From contig CALVCO010000013.1 of NCBI GenBank assembly GCA_944326095.1, positions 1 through 36,785 on the forward strand: DNA of 36,785 bases, written 5' to 3'. A model generated the notes under the pieces. It saw only the letters and a list, made by a program, of their open reading frames with translations. It did no database searches and was not told where the DNA came from. Both the position numbers and the translations under genes were made by a program. Below are positions 23,023 through 32,555 of this stretch, piece after piece; position 1 is the stretch's first letter; each line of letters starts with the position of its first letter. The DNA comes from an uncultured Erysipelotrichaceae bacterium (GTDB taxonomy: Bacteria > Bacillota_I > Bacilli_A > Erysipelotrichales > Erysipelotrichaceae).

Positions 23023-24528
23023 ATGGCTTATTATTTTGAACATGCTAGTCACACATTTAGTGAATATCTTTTAGTTCCTGGATATAGTGATGCAAGTTGT
23101 GTTCCATCTAAAGTTTCTTTAAAAACGCCATTGGTTAAATTTAAAAAAGGGGAAGAACCAGCTATTTCTTTAAATATTCCAATGGTAAGTGCAATTATGC
23201 AATCAGTTAGTGGTGAAAAAATGGGAGTAGCTCTAGCTAAAGAAGGTGGAGTTGCTTTTATTTATGGTTCTCAATCAATTGAATCGCAAGCCAAAATGGT
23301 TAACCGTGTTAAATCTTATAAAGCAGGATTTGTTGTAAGTGATTCAAACTTGACTCCTGAAAATACTTTACAAGATGTTTTAGATTTACTTGCTAAAACT
23401 GGACATTCTACAATGCCTGTAACTGTAGATGGTAAAGCAAATTCTAAATTTTTAGGTTTAGTAACTAGTCGAGATTATCGTGTTTCTCGCATGGATTCTA
23501 GTACTAAAGTAAAAGATTTCATGACACCATTTGATAAAATTATATATGCTAAAGATACTGATTCTTTAAGTGTATGCAATGATTTAATTTGGGACCATAA
23601 ATTAAATACATTGCCAGTTGTAGATAAAGATCAAAATCTATGTTATTTAGTATTTAGAAAAGATTACGATTCTCATAAAGACAATCCAAATGAATTATTA
23701 GATAGTAATAAGCGATATATTGTTGGTGCTGGTATCAATACTAGAGATTATGCCCAACGTGTTCCTGCATTAGTAGAAGCTGGTGCTGATGTATTATGTA
23801 TAGATTCATCTGAAGGTTTTACCCAATTCCAAAAAGATACTCTAGCTTGGATTAGAGAACATTATGGTGATAGTGTAAAAGTTGGAGCTGGTAATGTTGT
23901 TGATAGAGAAGGTTTTAGATTCTTAGCTGAAGCTGGTGCTGATTTTATTAAAATTGGTATTGGCGGAGGTTCAATTTGTATTACTCGTGAAACAAAAGGA
24001 ATTGGTAGAGGCCAAGCTACAGCTGTAATTGATGTAGCAAAAGCTCGTGATGAATACTTTGAAGAAACAGGTATATATATTCCAATTTGTTCTGATGGTG
24101 GCATTGTTTATGATTATCATATTACTTTAGCCTTAGCAATGGGTGCTGATTTTGTTATGTTAGGTCGTTATTTTTCACGATTTGAAGAATCACCAACAAA
24201 TAAATTAATGATTAATGGTACTATCGTAAAAGAATATTGGGGTGAAGGTAGCAATCGTGCTCGTAACTGGCAAAGATATGATTTAGGTGGTGCAGCTAAA
24301 CTAAGCTTTGAAGAAGGGGTAGATTCATATGTACCTTATGCTGGTTATTTAAAAGAAAATGTTCAAACTACTATAGCTAAAATAAAATCAGCAATGTGTA
24401 ATTGCGGTAGTTTATCAATAAAAGAATTACAACAAAAAGCGCGTTTAACATTAGTTAGTGCTACTTCAATAGTTGAAGGTGGAGCACATGATGTCATCGT
24501 AAAAGAAAAGACCAAAGAAGGTCAATAA
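23023..24528 (+). CDS. guaB: IMP dehydrogenase, Tritrichomonas foetus-like type
   Basis: IMPDH oxidises IMP to XMP with NAD, the committed step to GMP. The 501 residues comprise the barrel with an inserted CBS pair (about 105-220). The catalytic loop is [12 protein letters not shown] with Cys319; the flap holds RARNWQRYD with Arg418 and Tyr419. These positions and the sequence [16 protein letters not shown] are those I recall for the enzyme of the protist T. foetus (Cys319, Arg418, Tyr419, 503 residues), not the GSICTTR-(I/V)-VAGVGVPQ form of usual bacterial GuaB. Likewise [15 protein letters not shown]-like and CNCGxL...[13 protein letters not shown] segments match. It is monocistronic and its terminator lies inside the opposing gene. 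guaA is not adjacent. Confidence 0.95.
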   Translation: MAYYFEHASHTFSEYLLVPGYSDASCVPSKVSLKTPLVKFKKGEEPAISLNIPMVSAIMQSVSGEKMGVALAKEGGVAFIYGSQSIESQAKMVNRVKSYKAGFVVSDSNLTPENTLQDVLDLLAKTGHSTMPVTVDGKANSKFLGLVTSRDYRVSRMDSSTKVKDFMTPFDKIIYAKDTDSLSVCNDLIWDHKLNTLPVVDKDQNLCYLVFRKDYDSHKDNPNELLDSNKRYIVGAGINTRDYAQRVPALVEAGADVLCIDSSEGFTQFQKDTLAWIREHYGDSVKVGAGNVVDREGFRFLAEAGADFIKIGIGGGSICITRETKGIGRGQATAVIDVAKARDEYFEETGIYIPICSDGGIVYDYHITLALAMGADFVMLGRYFSRFEESPTNKLMINGTIVKEYWGEGSNRARNWQRYDLGGAAKLSFEEGVDSYVPYAGYLKENVQTTIAKIKSAMCNCGSLSIKELQQKARLTLVSATSIVEGGAHDVIVKEKTKEGQ

Positions 24529-25055
24529 GAAATTTTATTATTTCTTAAGTAGGAGAAGGTTTCATCTTCTCCTTTTTCTTTGATCATTAATAAAATTGTT
24601 TTTAATAAATTGGCAGTTTCAGGATGCATATATAAGCGGTCTGTACCCTTCATAAAATATTCGTATGCACTAGCTTGGGTATAATTATTTTTTTGATATA
24701 TTTTACATGCAGCGATACGATCGCAACACATTTCTAAAACATAATTATAAGGAATCTTATAGCTAAAGATACCTTGAGCATTTTTATCAGTCCAATATTC
24801 CCAATGATGCTTATTGCGTCCTTTATGATGAAGCCAACCTAAAGAATAACCTTTATCAGCTTTTTCAGCATCTATTGGTGAACGATAACCTTGATAATAT
24901 TTTACTCCTGCACTAAATTCTACCCATGAATATTTGCTTAAATCATGCAATATACCTTGTTTATATAATTTTAGTTTAAAACAAAGTTTTGTAACTAGTA
25001 ATTTATGTTTTGTTATAGTCAAAAAATGACGATATAATTTCTCATATGTTTTCAT
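24522..25055 (-). CDS. DUF5662-like protein
   Basis: A 177-residue protein without signal peptide or membrane segment. It fits the DUF5662 family pattern: [28 protein letters not shown] near residues 17-44 and [15 protein letters not shown] near 74-88, with an [13 protein letters not shown] helix later. The HD in ILHDLSK and the His-rich loop recall HD-type metal sites, but function is unknown. The only possible ATG (25055) has no ribosome site; an in-frame TAG lies 12 bases upstream, so no earlier start exists. The 3' end overlaps the guaB 3' end by 7 nt tail to tail, and bases 24551-24573 also encode the guaB terminator hairpin on the other strand. It is divergent from nusB. Confidence 0.75.
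   Translation of the reverse strand: MKTYEKLYRHFLTITKHKLLVTKLCFKLKLYKQGILHDLSKYSWVEFSAGVKYYQGYRSPIDAEKADKGYSLGWLHHKGRNKHHWEYWTDKNAQGIFSYKIPYNYVLEMCCDRIAACKIYQKNNYTQASAYEYFMKGTDRLYMHPETANLLKTILLMIKEKGEDETFSYLRNNKISY
24551..24580 (+). terminator. guaB terminator embedded in the opposing gene
   Basis: AGGAGAAG (24551-24558) pairs with CTTCTCCT (24566-24573) and is followed by TTTTCTT. It lies within the C-terminal codons of the minus-strand DUF5662-like gene. Confidence 0.75.
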
Positions 25056-25097
25056 ATTATAATGCTAGCGCTTAATTGGGCTTTTTACAATGAAAAC

Positions 25098-25126
25098 TTT
25101 ATATTTATATACAATTATGATAAAAT
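25098..25126 (+). promoter_or_regulatory. Possible promoter of the nusB operon
   Basis: TTTATA (25098-25103) and TAAAAT (25121-25126) at 17-nt spacing precede the AAAAGGAG site of nusB. Both boxes are weak and AT-rich DNA makes such matches common. Confidence 0.4.
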
Positions 25127-25148
25127 ATTAAACAGAAAAGGAGCTTAT

Positions 25149-25526
25149 ATGAACCGTCATAACGAAAGAGAAAAAGCAATGATATGTGTCTACCAAAACC
25201 TATTAACAAATAAAAATGTTAAAGAAAGTTTGGAAGACATTTTTTTAGTCAAAGAAAATGAAATTAGTGATTTCGCTAAATCTTTAGTATACAATTCTAT
25301 AGAAAATAAAGAACGTTATGCTAGTTATATTAATGAAGTATTAAAAGGATGGACATTTGATCGTTTAGGTTATTTAGAGCAAGCAATATTATTAATTGGT
25401 TGTACAGAATTTGACTTAAAATTAAATCAAATGGCTATTATTATTGATGAAGCTGTAATATTAGCTAAAAAATATTGCGATGAAGATGCATACAAATTAA
25501 TAAATGGTGTATTAGAAAAATTATGA
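25149..25526 (+). CDS. nusB: Transcription antitermination factor NusB
   Basis: A 125-residue all-helical RNA-binding protein that acts with NusE (S10) on boxA in rRNA antitermination. The family pattern is visible: MNRHNEREKAMICVYQ, then a variable middle, LGYLEQAILLIGCTEFDL, and IIDEAVILAKKYCDEDAYKLINGVLEKL at the end. The start at 25149 follows AAAAGGAG closely; the frame is open upstream to 25062, but that extension (FIFIYNYDKILNR...) is promoter DNA and not part of NusB. The stop overlaps the xseA start (ATGA). It heads the ten-gene operon, as in many Bacillota where nusB precedes xseA, xseB, ispA and dxs. Confidence 0.93.
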   Translation: MNRHNEREKAMICVYQNLLTNKNVKESLEDIFLVKENEISDFAKSLVYNSIENKERYASYINEVLKGWTFDRLGYLEQAILLIGCTEFDLKLNQMAIIIDEAVILAKKYCDEDAYKLINGVLEKL

Positions 25527-26863
25527 TTAAAAGTATTAGGGTACATGTTTTAGCAAATTATTTAAAAGGAAAACTAGAAAATGACCAATATTTGCAAAAT
25601 ATTATTGTCCAAGGAGAAATAAGTAATTTTACTAATCATAAAAGTGGACATTGGTATTTTAGCATTAAAGATGAACAGGCACGTTTAAGTTGTGTTATGT
25701 TTTCTAACTATGTAAATAAGACGAATTTTGTGCCTAAAGATGGTGATAAAGTTTTAATAAGATGCAATGTATCTCTATTTGGTGCAAGTGGTCAATTACA
25801 ACTTTATGTAAATGCTATAAAACTTGATGGTATTGGTGATTTATATATACAATTTGAACGCTTAAAAAAGAAATTAGCTGATGAAGGATTATTTGCTAAA
25901 GAGCATAAAAAACCTTTAATTAAGTATCCTAATAATATTTGTGTTATAACTGGTAATAAAACGGCAGCTTTAAAAGATGTTTTAACTACCATTAATAAAA
26001 GATGGCCTGTATGTAATGTATCTTTGTACTATGTATTAGTACAAGGAGATGGTGCTTCTAAACAGATAAATGATGCTTTAAAATATTGTGATAAGTTAAA
26101 TTTTGATGTTATTCTACTAGTAAGAGGTGGAGGATCAATTGAAGATTTATGGGCATTTAATGATGAACAATTAGCTTATACAATCTATAATATGCAAACA
26201 CCAATCATAACTGGAGTTGGACATGAAACTGACTTTACTATTGTAGATTATGTTGCAGATGTTAGAGGTGCGACTCCAACTGCTGCTGCAACATTAGCTA
26301 CCCCTGATATTAATGATGTGCAAGCAAATATTAATGCATATAAAAATAGAATTAATTCTATTATTATAAAATACTATCATAATCAACTTTTATTATTAGA
26401 TTATCAAAGACAAAGATTATCAAAAATTCAAAATTTAATTCAAAAACAACGTCAACAACTAATACTTTTAAAACAAGAATTATTATTAAAAGTTAATGAA
26501 TTAATAAATCAAAATAAAACTTTGATAATTACCAATAAACAAAAAATTAACTATTATATGTCAATGCAAATATTTACTAATAAGCAAAATATTAGTAAAT
26601 ATAAGCAATTACTTTTAAATAATATAAATTTTAATATGTCACAAATGAAATTAAAATTAGGGCATAATATTCAATTGTTAGATGCATATTCTCCTTTAAA
26701 AATTATGCAAAGAGGATATAATCTAGCATATAAAAATGATATTTTAGTAAAAGATTTATTCCAAGTAAATAAAGGTGATAACTTATTATTAAAGACCTAT
26801 TCAGGTAATATATATACCCAAGTAGAAAAGGTGGAAAAAAATGGAAACAAAACCAACATTTGA
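25523..26863 (+). CDS. xseA: Exodeoxyribonuclease VII large subunit
   Basis: XseA with XseB forms exonuclease VII, which degrades single-stranded DNA to oligonucleotides. The 446 residues show the N-terminal OB fold (IIVQGEISNFTNHKSGHWYFSIKD), the catalytic domain (VITGNKTAALKDVLTTINKRWP, ILLVRGGGSIEDLWAFNDE, ITGVGHETDFTIVDYVADVRGATPTAAA), a long Gln/Lys-rich coiled coil (about 270-390) and the closing LKIMQRGYNLA. In the usual Gly-Ala (T)GxxAAA-like turn the sequence is GNKTAA. It overlaps nusB by four bases and xseB by 23 bases. The coiled coil, which binds several XseB copies, is full length. Confidence 0.95.
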   Translation: MIKSIRVHVLANYLKGKLENDQYLQNIIVQGEISNFTNHKSGHWYFSIKDEQARLSCVMFSNYVNKTNFVPKDGDKVLIRCNVSLFGASGQLQLYVNAIKLDGIGDLYIQFERLKKKLADEGLFAKEHKKPLIKYPNNICVITGNKTAALKDVLTTINKRWPVCNVSLYYVLVQGDGASKQINDALKYCDKLNFDVILLVRGGGSIEDLWAFNDEQLAYTIYNMQTPIITGVGHETDFTIVDYVADVRGATPTAAATLATPDINDVQANINAYKNRINSIIIKYYHNQLLLLDYQRQRLSKIQNLIQKQRQQLILLKQELLLKVNELINQNKTLIITNKQKINYYMSMQIFTNKQNISKYKQLLLNNINFNMSQMKLKLGHNIQLLDAYSPLKIMQRGYNLAYKNDILVKDLFQVNKGDNLLLKTYSGNIYTQVEKVEKNGNKTNI

Positions 26864-27050
26864 AGAAGCAATGAAAAGATTAGATCAAATAGTTAATCAA
26901 TTAGAAAAAAATGAATTATCTTTAGATGAAACTTTAGCAGTTTTTGAAGAGGGTCTTCATTTAGCTTCTAATTGTGAAAAACAACTAAAAGATTTTGAAC
27001 TTAAAGTAAATGAATTAACCAATAAGGAGGAAAAAAATAATGAAGTTTGA
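26841..27050 (+). CDS. xseB: Exodeoxyribonuclease VII small subunit
   Basis: A 69-residue helical hairpin protein that binds the XseA coiled coil. The family signature is clear: TFEEAMKRLDQIVNQLEKNELSLDETLAVFEEG, then a second helix LHLASNCEKQLKDFELKV. The start, after AAAAGGTGG, lies 23 nt inside the xseA end in another frame, and its own end overlaps ispA by 11 nt, so the three are translationally coupled. Confidence 0.95.
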   Translation: METKPTFEEAMKRLDQIVNQLEKNELSLDETLAVFEEGLHLASNCEKQLKDFELKVNELTNKEEKNNEV

Positions 27051-27876
27051 TGATCTATTGATACAAAACTTATCCAATCTTCCAACCTCAACAGTCAAAG
27101 AAGCAATGATATATGCTTTAAATGGTAAAGGTAAAAGAATTAGACCAAAATTACTATATGCTGTAGTAAAAGGTTATGGTGTAGATCCAACTATTGCGAA
27201 TAAACTGGCAGCTGCTATTGAAATGGTACATACTTATTCTCTTATTCATGATGATCTTCCTGCTATGGATAATGATGATTTAAGAAGAGGAAGAGCCACT
27301 TGTCATATCGCATATGATGAAGCAACAGCAATTTTAGCTGGTGATGCTTTATTAACTCAAGCATTTTACTTGACTGCTAGTGCAACTGACAGTTATAAAA
27401 TTAATGGGTATTGTACTAGAGCATTATCACAATATAGTGGAGCTGCTGGAATGATATATGGTCAAGAATTAGATATTAAAGCTGAAAATATGGATTTAGA
27501 TTTAAATCTTATTAAAAATATTCACTATAACAAAACAGGTTGTCTATTAGCTTGTTCTTTGATATTAGGTTGCTATGCGGCGGAAAAATTTGATGATGCT
27601 AAAAACTGGCATGAAATTGGTTTATTATTAGGTTTAGCATTTCAAATTCAAGATGATATTTTAGATGTCACTAGTGATGCTCAAACACTTGGAAAAAGTA
27701 ATAGTGATGCTAAAAATAATAAACAAAATATTTGTCGTTTAATGAGTGTAGAAGAAGCTACACAAATGATGAATAGATTATATGATAATGTTAAGAAAAA
27801 AATAGAAAATATCGATGAATTTAATAGTGAGGACATATATGCAATCATTGATAAATTAAAGATAAGAAGTAAGTAG
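27040..27876 (+). CDS. ispA: Farnesyl (geranyl) diphosphate synthase
   Basis: A trans-prenyltransferase of 278 residues that condenses IPP with DMAPP and GPP to give FPP, the precursor of undecaprenyl phosphate and quinones. The first aspartate-rich motif is DDLPAMDNDD with the RRGRAT arginines after it, and the second is QIQDDILD; KGKRIRPKL gives the IPP-binding site. It starts inside xseB after a strong AAGGAGG. Placement just before dxs links both isoprenoid steps in one transcript. Length and motifs suit an FPP synthase, but exact product length cannot be fixed by eye. Confidence 0.93.
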   Translation: MKFDDLLIQNLSNLPTSTVKEAMIYALNGKGKRIRPKLLYAVVKGYGVDPTIANKLAAAIEMVHTYSLIHDDLPAMDNDDLRRGRATCHIAYDEATAILAGDALLTQAFYLTASATDSYKINGYCTRALSQYSGAAGMIYGQELDIKAENMDLDLNLIKNIHYNKTGCLLACSLILGCYAAEKFDDAKNWHEIGLLLGLAFQIQDDILDVTSDAQTLGKSNSDAKNNKQNICRLMSVEEATQMMNRLYDNVKKKIENIDEFNSEDIYAIIDKLKIRSK

Positions 27877-27887
27877 GAGGCGCAATT

Positions 27888-29750
27888 ATGAACGTAAAAG
27901 ATATTAAAGATCCTACGTTCCTAAAAGATTTAAATTATAAACAATTAAATGATTTATCTTTAGATATTCGCAATTTTTTAATTGATGCAATAAGTAAGAC
28001 AGGAGGTCATTTAGCTAGTAATTTAGGAGTTGTAGAATTAACTATTGCTTTGCATAGAGTTTTCGATTCTCCTAAAGATAAAATCTTCTTTGATGTTGGT
28101 CATCAAAGTTATGTTCATAAAATTTTAACTGGTCGTGCTAATCAATTTGATAAATTACGTCAATATCATGGTTTAAGTGGCTTTCAAAAAAGAGAAGAAA
28201 GTATTCATGATGTATGGGAAGCAGGACATAGTTCTACAGCACTAAGTGCTGCATTAGGAATGTGTATTGCCCGCGATTTAGATAATAAAGATTTTTGCGT
28301 TGTTCCTGTTGTTGGGGATGGCGCTTTAAGTAGTGGGATGAGTTTAGAAGCCTTAAATGAAATTGGTGAGGAAAAACGCCGTTGTGTGATTATATTTAAT
28401 GACAACAATATGTCTATTAGTAAAAATGTAGGAGCACTATCTCATAGTTTTACTCGCCTTAGAAGTGATAGAAACTATAATTTGATTAAGACAAATATGA
28501 AAAGATCTTTATCAAAAAATAATATGGGGAAAGCTATATTATCTAGTTTAACTAATATTAAAGATCATTTTAAAGAATCAGTTATCGATTTTGGTATATT
28601 CAAAGAATTTGGCTTAGAATATTTAGGACCTATAAATGGTCATAATTTTAAAGAATTAATACCTGCATTAGAAACAGCAAAATGTCATGATGGACCTATT
28701 GTTGTACATGTAATAACCAAAAAAGGAAAAGGATATTTACCTTGTGAAGATGATATTAATGGTGTTTGGCATGGAATAGGACCATTTAATCCAGTAACTG
28801 GAAGATTATTAAATGAGACTCCTAAAAATTGTAAATCATGGTCATCAATTATCGCAGATGATTTATTAAAATTAGCAGATGAAAATGAAAATATTTTATG
28901 TTTAACTCCTGCAATGATAGCTGGTAGTAAATTAGAAAAGTTTTTTGCTAAATATCCTTTTAGAAGTTTTGATTGTGGTATTGCTGAAGAACATGCTGCA
29001 ACATTTGCTGCTAGTTTATCCTTAAGTGGAAAAAGACCTTTTTTAGCAATTTATTCAAGTTTTTTACAGCGCTGTTATGATCAAATAAATCATGATATAT
29101 GCCGAATGGATTTACCAGTAGTTATAGGCATAGATAGGGCAGGTTTAGTAGGAAATGATGGTGATACCCATCATGGAGTCTTTGATATTGGTATATTGCG
29201 CCCATTGCCAAATATCATCCTATCTCAACCTAAAGATGCTAAAGAAGCTGGAGATTTATTATATACAGCTTTTAATACAAATCATCCATTTGCCATAAGA
29301 TATCCTAAAGGAACTATAAATTATACTGAAACAACATTTGAAAATATTGAAATTGGATCTTGGACTAAACATGGCAATATTAATGATTATAAATTAATTG
29401 TTATGACTTATGGTGAAGATGTAGATAAAATAGCATCTAAAATAGAAATAAATAATTTACCAGTAATGGTTATTAATTGTCGTTTCTTTAAACCTTTAGA
29501 TAATAATATGATTGAATCTATTGCAAAAGAAAAAAAGAAAGTTATCATATATGAAACAGATATGTTAATAGGTGGTTTAAGTAGTGCTATTTTAGAATAT
29601 ATAAATGATCATAAATTAAATATGGACATTGAAAGAATTGGTATAAAAGACAATTATGTTACATTTGGTGCCAATAATTTATTACGTAAAGAACAAAGTA
29701 TTGATATAAATTATTTGTTTGATAAAATTAATGATTTATTGATGAGGTGA
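27888..29750 (+). CDS. dxs: 1-deoxy-D-xylulose-5-phosphate synthase
   Basis: DXS condenses pyruvate and glyceraldehyde 3-phosphate, the first step of the MEP isoprenoid pathway, using thiamine diphosphate. The 620 residues show GHLASNLGVVELTIALH near the start, DVGHQSYVHKILTGR, the TPP motif GDGALSSGMSLEALNEIG with NDNNMSIS, the transketolase pyrimidine domain (DCGIAEEHAATFAASL, with the catalytic Glu; DRAGLVGNDGDTHHGVFD) and a C-terminal domain. It starts 11 nt after ispA behind TAGGAGG and ends with TGA, 4 nt before recN. The genome evidently uses the MEP pathway. Confidence 0.96.
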   Translation: MNVKDIKDPTFLKDLNYKQLNDLSLDIRNFLIDAISKTGGHLASNLGVVELTIALHRVFDSPKDKIFFDVGHQSYVHKILTGRANQFDKLRQYHGLSGFQKREESIHDVWEAGHSSTALSAALGMCIARDLDNKDFCVVPVVGDGALSSGMSLEALNEIGEEKRRCVIIFNDNNMSISKNVGALSHSFTRLRSDRNYNLIKTNMKRSLSKNNMGKAILSSLTNIKDHFKESVIDFGIFKEFGLEYLGPINGHNFKELIPALETAKCHDGPIVVHVITKKGKGYLPCEDDINGVWHGIGPFNPVTGRLLNETPKNCKSWSSIIADDLLKLADENENILCLTPAMIAGSKLEKFFAKYPFRSFDCGIAEEHAATFAASLSLSGKRPFLAIYSSFLQRCYDQINHDICRMDLPVVIGIDRAGLVGNDGDTHHGVFDIGILRPLPNIILSQPKDAKEAGDLLYTAFNTNHPFAIRYPKGTINYTETTFENIEIGSWTKHGNINDYKLIVMTYGEDVDKIASKIEINNLPVMVINCRFFKPLDNNMIESIAKEKKKVIIYETDMLIGGLSSAILEYINDHKLNMDIERIGIKDNYVTFGANNLLRKEQSIDINYLFDKINDLLMR

Positions 29751-29754
29751 ATTT

Positions 29755-31374
29755 ATGCTTAGAAATCTATATATCAAAAATTTTATATTGATAGATGAGC
29801 TTTCTATTGATTTTGATGAAGGTTTTACAGTTTTAACTGGAGAAACTGGAGCGGGAAAATCAATAATTATTGATGCGATAAGTTTGCTTTCAAGAAAAAA
29901 AGCAAGTAGCTCATTAATTCAAAAAGGAAAAGATCGTGCTATCATACAAGGTATATTTGATATTGATTATAAAATGGGTAAGATTCTAGAAGAAGCTGGT
30001 TTAGATTATGATGAAACAATAATGATTACCAGAGAAATCAAAAGTGATGGAAAAAGTATTTATCGCTTAAATAATCGTGTTGTAAATGGCTTATTGATTA
30101 ATGAATGTTTGCAAGATTCTATTGATATTCATTCTCAACATGATAATCAATACCTTTTAAATAAAAATAAACATATTGAATTATTAGATAAGTATATTGA
30201 TGATAAATTGATTAATGAAGTTAAAAAAAATTATCAAGACTATTATCAATTAAATAAATCATTACAAGAAGATTTAGAAAAAAAATATAATGAACAAGAT
30301 ATAGATTATTATCAATTTATGATTGATGAAATTAATTCAGCACATTTAGATCCTCAAGAAGAATATGAACTAAAAAAACAAGAAGAAGGTTATAAGGTAA
30401 TAAAAAATAATTTAAATAAATATATAAATATTAAAAATATTTATGATCAAAGTATATATCCAAATTTATATGAAATACAAAAATTATTTAAAAGCTTTAA
30501 TTTAGAACAATTAGAACAAACATTAAATAGTTCAATTTATAATATTGAAGATGTAATGGAAGAATTAGATAAATATATTAATGCTTTTAATATTGATGAA
30601 AATACTATTAATGAAGTAGAAGAACGTTTATTTTTAATTAATAAGCTAAAACATAAATATAATCGTAGTGTTGAAGATATATTAATTTATAAAGATCAAC
30701 TGGAAGAAAAAATTGAAATAATAAATAATCGTCAGGAATATTTAGCTAAATTTCAAAAAGCAGTAGATGAAGCATATCAAAAGTTTTTGCATAGTGCTAC
30801 AAAATTACATGATTTACGCATAGAAAAAGCTAAAGATTTAGAAAATAAAGTAGTAAGTAATCTTAAAGACTTAATGCTAAATAATGCAAATTTTAAAATT
30901 GTTATTGAAGAATGTGCACCATCATCAAAAGGTATAGATAATGTTGAATTCTATATTTCTTTAAATGCTGGTGAAGATTTAAAACCTTTGCATAAAACAG
31001 CTAGTGGGGGAGAACTTTCTCGATTAATGTTAGGTCTAAAAGTAATATTCGCTAATCTAACAAATGTAGAAACAATTATCTTTGATGAGATTGATACTGG
31101 TGTAAGTGGACAAGTAGCAAAAGCTATTGCGCAAAAAATGAAATATTTAAGTAAGTCTATTCAAGTATTTGCTATTACACATTTACCAATTGTAGCAAGT
31201 TATGCTAATCATCAATATAAAGTCATTAAATCTATTAAAAATGATTCTACATATACAGATGTAATTGAATTAAATAATGAACAAAGAATTAATGAAATAT
31301 GTTTAATGGCAAATGGTAAAATTGATGAGGCAGGTTTATTAGCGGCTAAAGCTTTATTAGAAAGTAATCAATAA
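29755..31374 (+). CDS. recN: DNA repair protein RecN
   Basis: An SMC-like ATPase of double-strand break repair, 539 residues, slightly shorter than the usual 550-570. Walker A is GETGAGKS near residue 30, then a long coiled coil rich in Glu, Lys, Asn and Tyr (about 150-350), the ABC signature ASGGELSRLMLGLK, Walker B with TIIFDEIDTGVSG, and the closing AITHLPIVASYA His switch. The N-terminal LYIKNFILIDELSIDF matches the family. GAGGTGAAT provides the ribosome site inside the dxs stop. In Bacillus an rRNA methylase (tlyA) and argR lie between dxs and recN; both are absent here. Its stop overlaps dinB by one base. Confidence 0.95.
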   Translation: MLRNLYIKNFILIDELSIDFDEGFTVLTGETGAGKSIIIDAISLLSRKKASSSLIQKGKDRAIIQGIFDIDYKMGKILEEAGLDYDETIMITREIKSDGKSIYRLNNRVVNGLLINECLQDSIDIHSQHDNQYLLNKNKHIELLDKYIDDKLINEVKKNYQDYYQLNKSLQEDLEKKYNEQDIDYYQFMIDEINSAHLDPQEEYELKKQEEGYKVIKNNLNKYINIKNIYDQSIYPNLYEIQKLFKSFNLEQLEQTLNSSIYNIEDVMEELDKYINAFNIDENTINEVEERLFLINKLKHKYNRSVEDILIYKDQLEEKIEIINNRQEYLAKFQKAVDEAYQKFLHSATKLHDLRIEKAKDLENKVVSNLKDLMLNNANFKIVIEECAPSSKGIDNVEFYISLNAGEDLKPLHKTASGGELSRLMLGLKVIFANLTNVETIIFDEIDTGVSGQVAKAIAQKMKYLSKSIQVFAITHLPIVASYANHQYKVIKSIKNDSTYTDVIELNNEQRINEICLMANGKIDEAGLLAAKALLESNQ

Positions 31375-32555
31375 TGGGAAGAGTAATTTTTCATATTGAT
31401 TTAAATGCCTTTTTTGCTAATGCTGAAATATTATTAAATCCATCTTTAGCAAATAAACCAATTGCCGTTGCTGGATCTACTAGACGCAGCGTAGTAAGCA
31501 CCTGCTCTTATGAAGCAAGAGCTTATGGTATTCATAGTGCCATGAGTATTCAAGAAGCAAAAAAAAGATGTAAGGATTTAATTATTGTTCAATCACATCA
31601 TGAATATTATGAAGAACTATCTAATAAATTTATATCATATATTAAAAAATTTACTGATAATGTTGAACAAGTCTCAATCGATGAATGCTATGCCAATATG
31701 AGTGAAGCTATTAAAAAATATAAATATCCTTTAGATTTAGCATGGCAAATTCAAAAAGAATTATTACAACTATATGGCTTAAAATGTTCTATTGGTGTTG
31801 CCCCTAACAAATTTTTAGCTAAAATGGCTTCGGATATGAAAAAACCAATGGGTATAACCGTACTACGCATTAGTGAAGTACCAACAAAATTATGGCCTTT
31901 AGACATCAAAGAAATGCGCGGTATTGGACAAAAAACTTTGCCATATGTAAAAGCTTTAGGAATAAATACCATTGGTGATTTAGCAAATTATCAAGATATT
32001 AATCAATTAAAAATGATTTTTGGTAAAAATACAGAAATATTGTTAGCTAAAGCTCATGGTAAAGATAATGATGAAATCATTAATAATGCTGTAGCAAAAT
32101 CTATGGGACATTCTGTCACATTATTAGAAGATATTAACGATTATCAAGAAATAAAAGGCATTTTTAATTCTTTATCACGCAGCTTAGCAAATAAATTACA
32201 TGAAGCAAAAATGGCAGGAAATATCATATCTATAACTGTTAAATATTATGATTTTAAATCTATTGTACGTTCAAAGAAGATTGATCGCTATATTTATAAA
32301 CAAAGTGATATCTTTGAACATGCTATAGAATTATTTGATTCAGTATATAATGATATTCCAATTCGATTATTGGGAGTAAGTGTACAAGATATCAAAAATA
32401 TAGATAGTTTAAATATTCAACTAAATATTTTTGAGGAAAATGATTATCAAAATGATATAAAAATGGTGGTTAAACAATTGAATGACCAATTAAAATTAGG
32501 TGGTAAACTAGTTTTAGCTAAAGATTTTAAAAAGGTGCAAAAAAATGAAAATTAA
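31374..32555 (+). CDS. dinB: DNA polymerase IV (Y-family translesion polymerase)
   Basis: A 393-residue error-prone polymerase for lesion bypass. The catalytic acidic residues are in HIDLNAFFANAE near the start and in VEQVSIDECYANM near residue 104. The steric-gate region (NAFFANAE), PIAVAGSTRRSVVSTCSYEARAYGI and the little-finger domain are recognisable, and SIGVAPNKFLAKMASDMKKPMGI marks the palm-finger part. The family's usual SYEARKFGVRSGM reads SYEARAYGIHSAM. A canonical C-terminal beta-clamp peptide is not obvious; LNIQLNIFEEN (QLNIF) is a good candidate. It overlaps recN by one base and xerD by 11, so it is made with the repair genes rather than from an SOS promoter. Confidence 0.94.
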   Translation: MGRVIFHIDLNAFFANAEILLNPSLANKPIAVAGSTRRSVVSTCSYEARAYGIHSAMSIQEAKKRCKDLIIVQSHHEYYEELSNKFISYIKKFTDNVEQVSIDECYANMSEAIKKYKYPLDLAWQIQKELLQLYGLKCSIGVAPNKFLAKMASDMKKPMGITVLRISEVPTKLWPLDIKEMRGIGQKTLPYVKALGINTIGDLANYQDINQLKMIFGKNTEILLAKAHGKDNDEIINNAVAKSMGHSVTLLEDINDYQEIKGIFNSLSRSLANKLHEAKMAGNIISITVKYYDFKSIVRSKKIDRYIYKQSDIFEHAIELFDSVYNDIPIRLLGVSVQDIKNIDSLNIQLNIFEENDYQNDIKMVVKQLNDQLKLGGKLVLAKDFKKVQKNEN

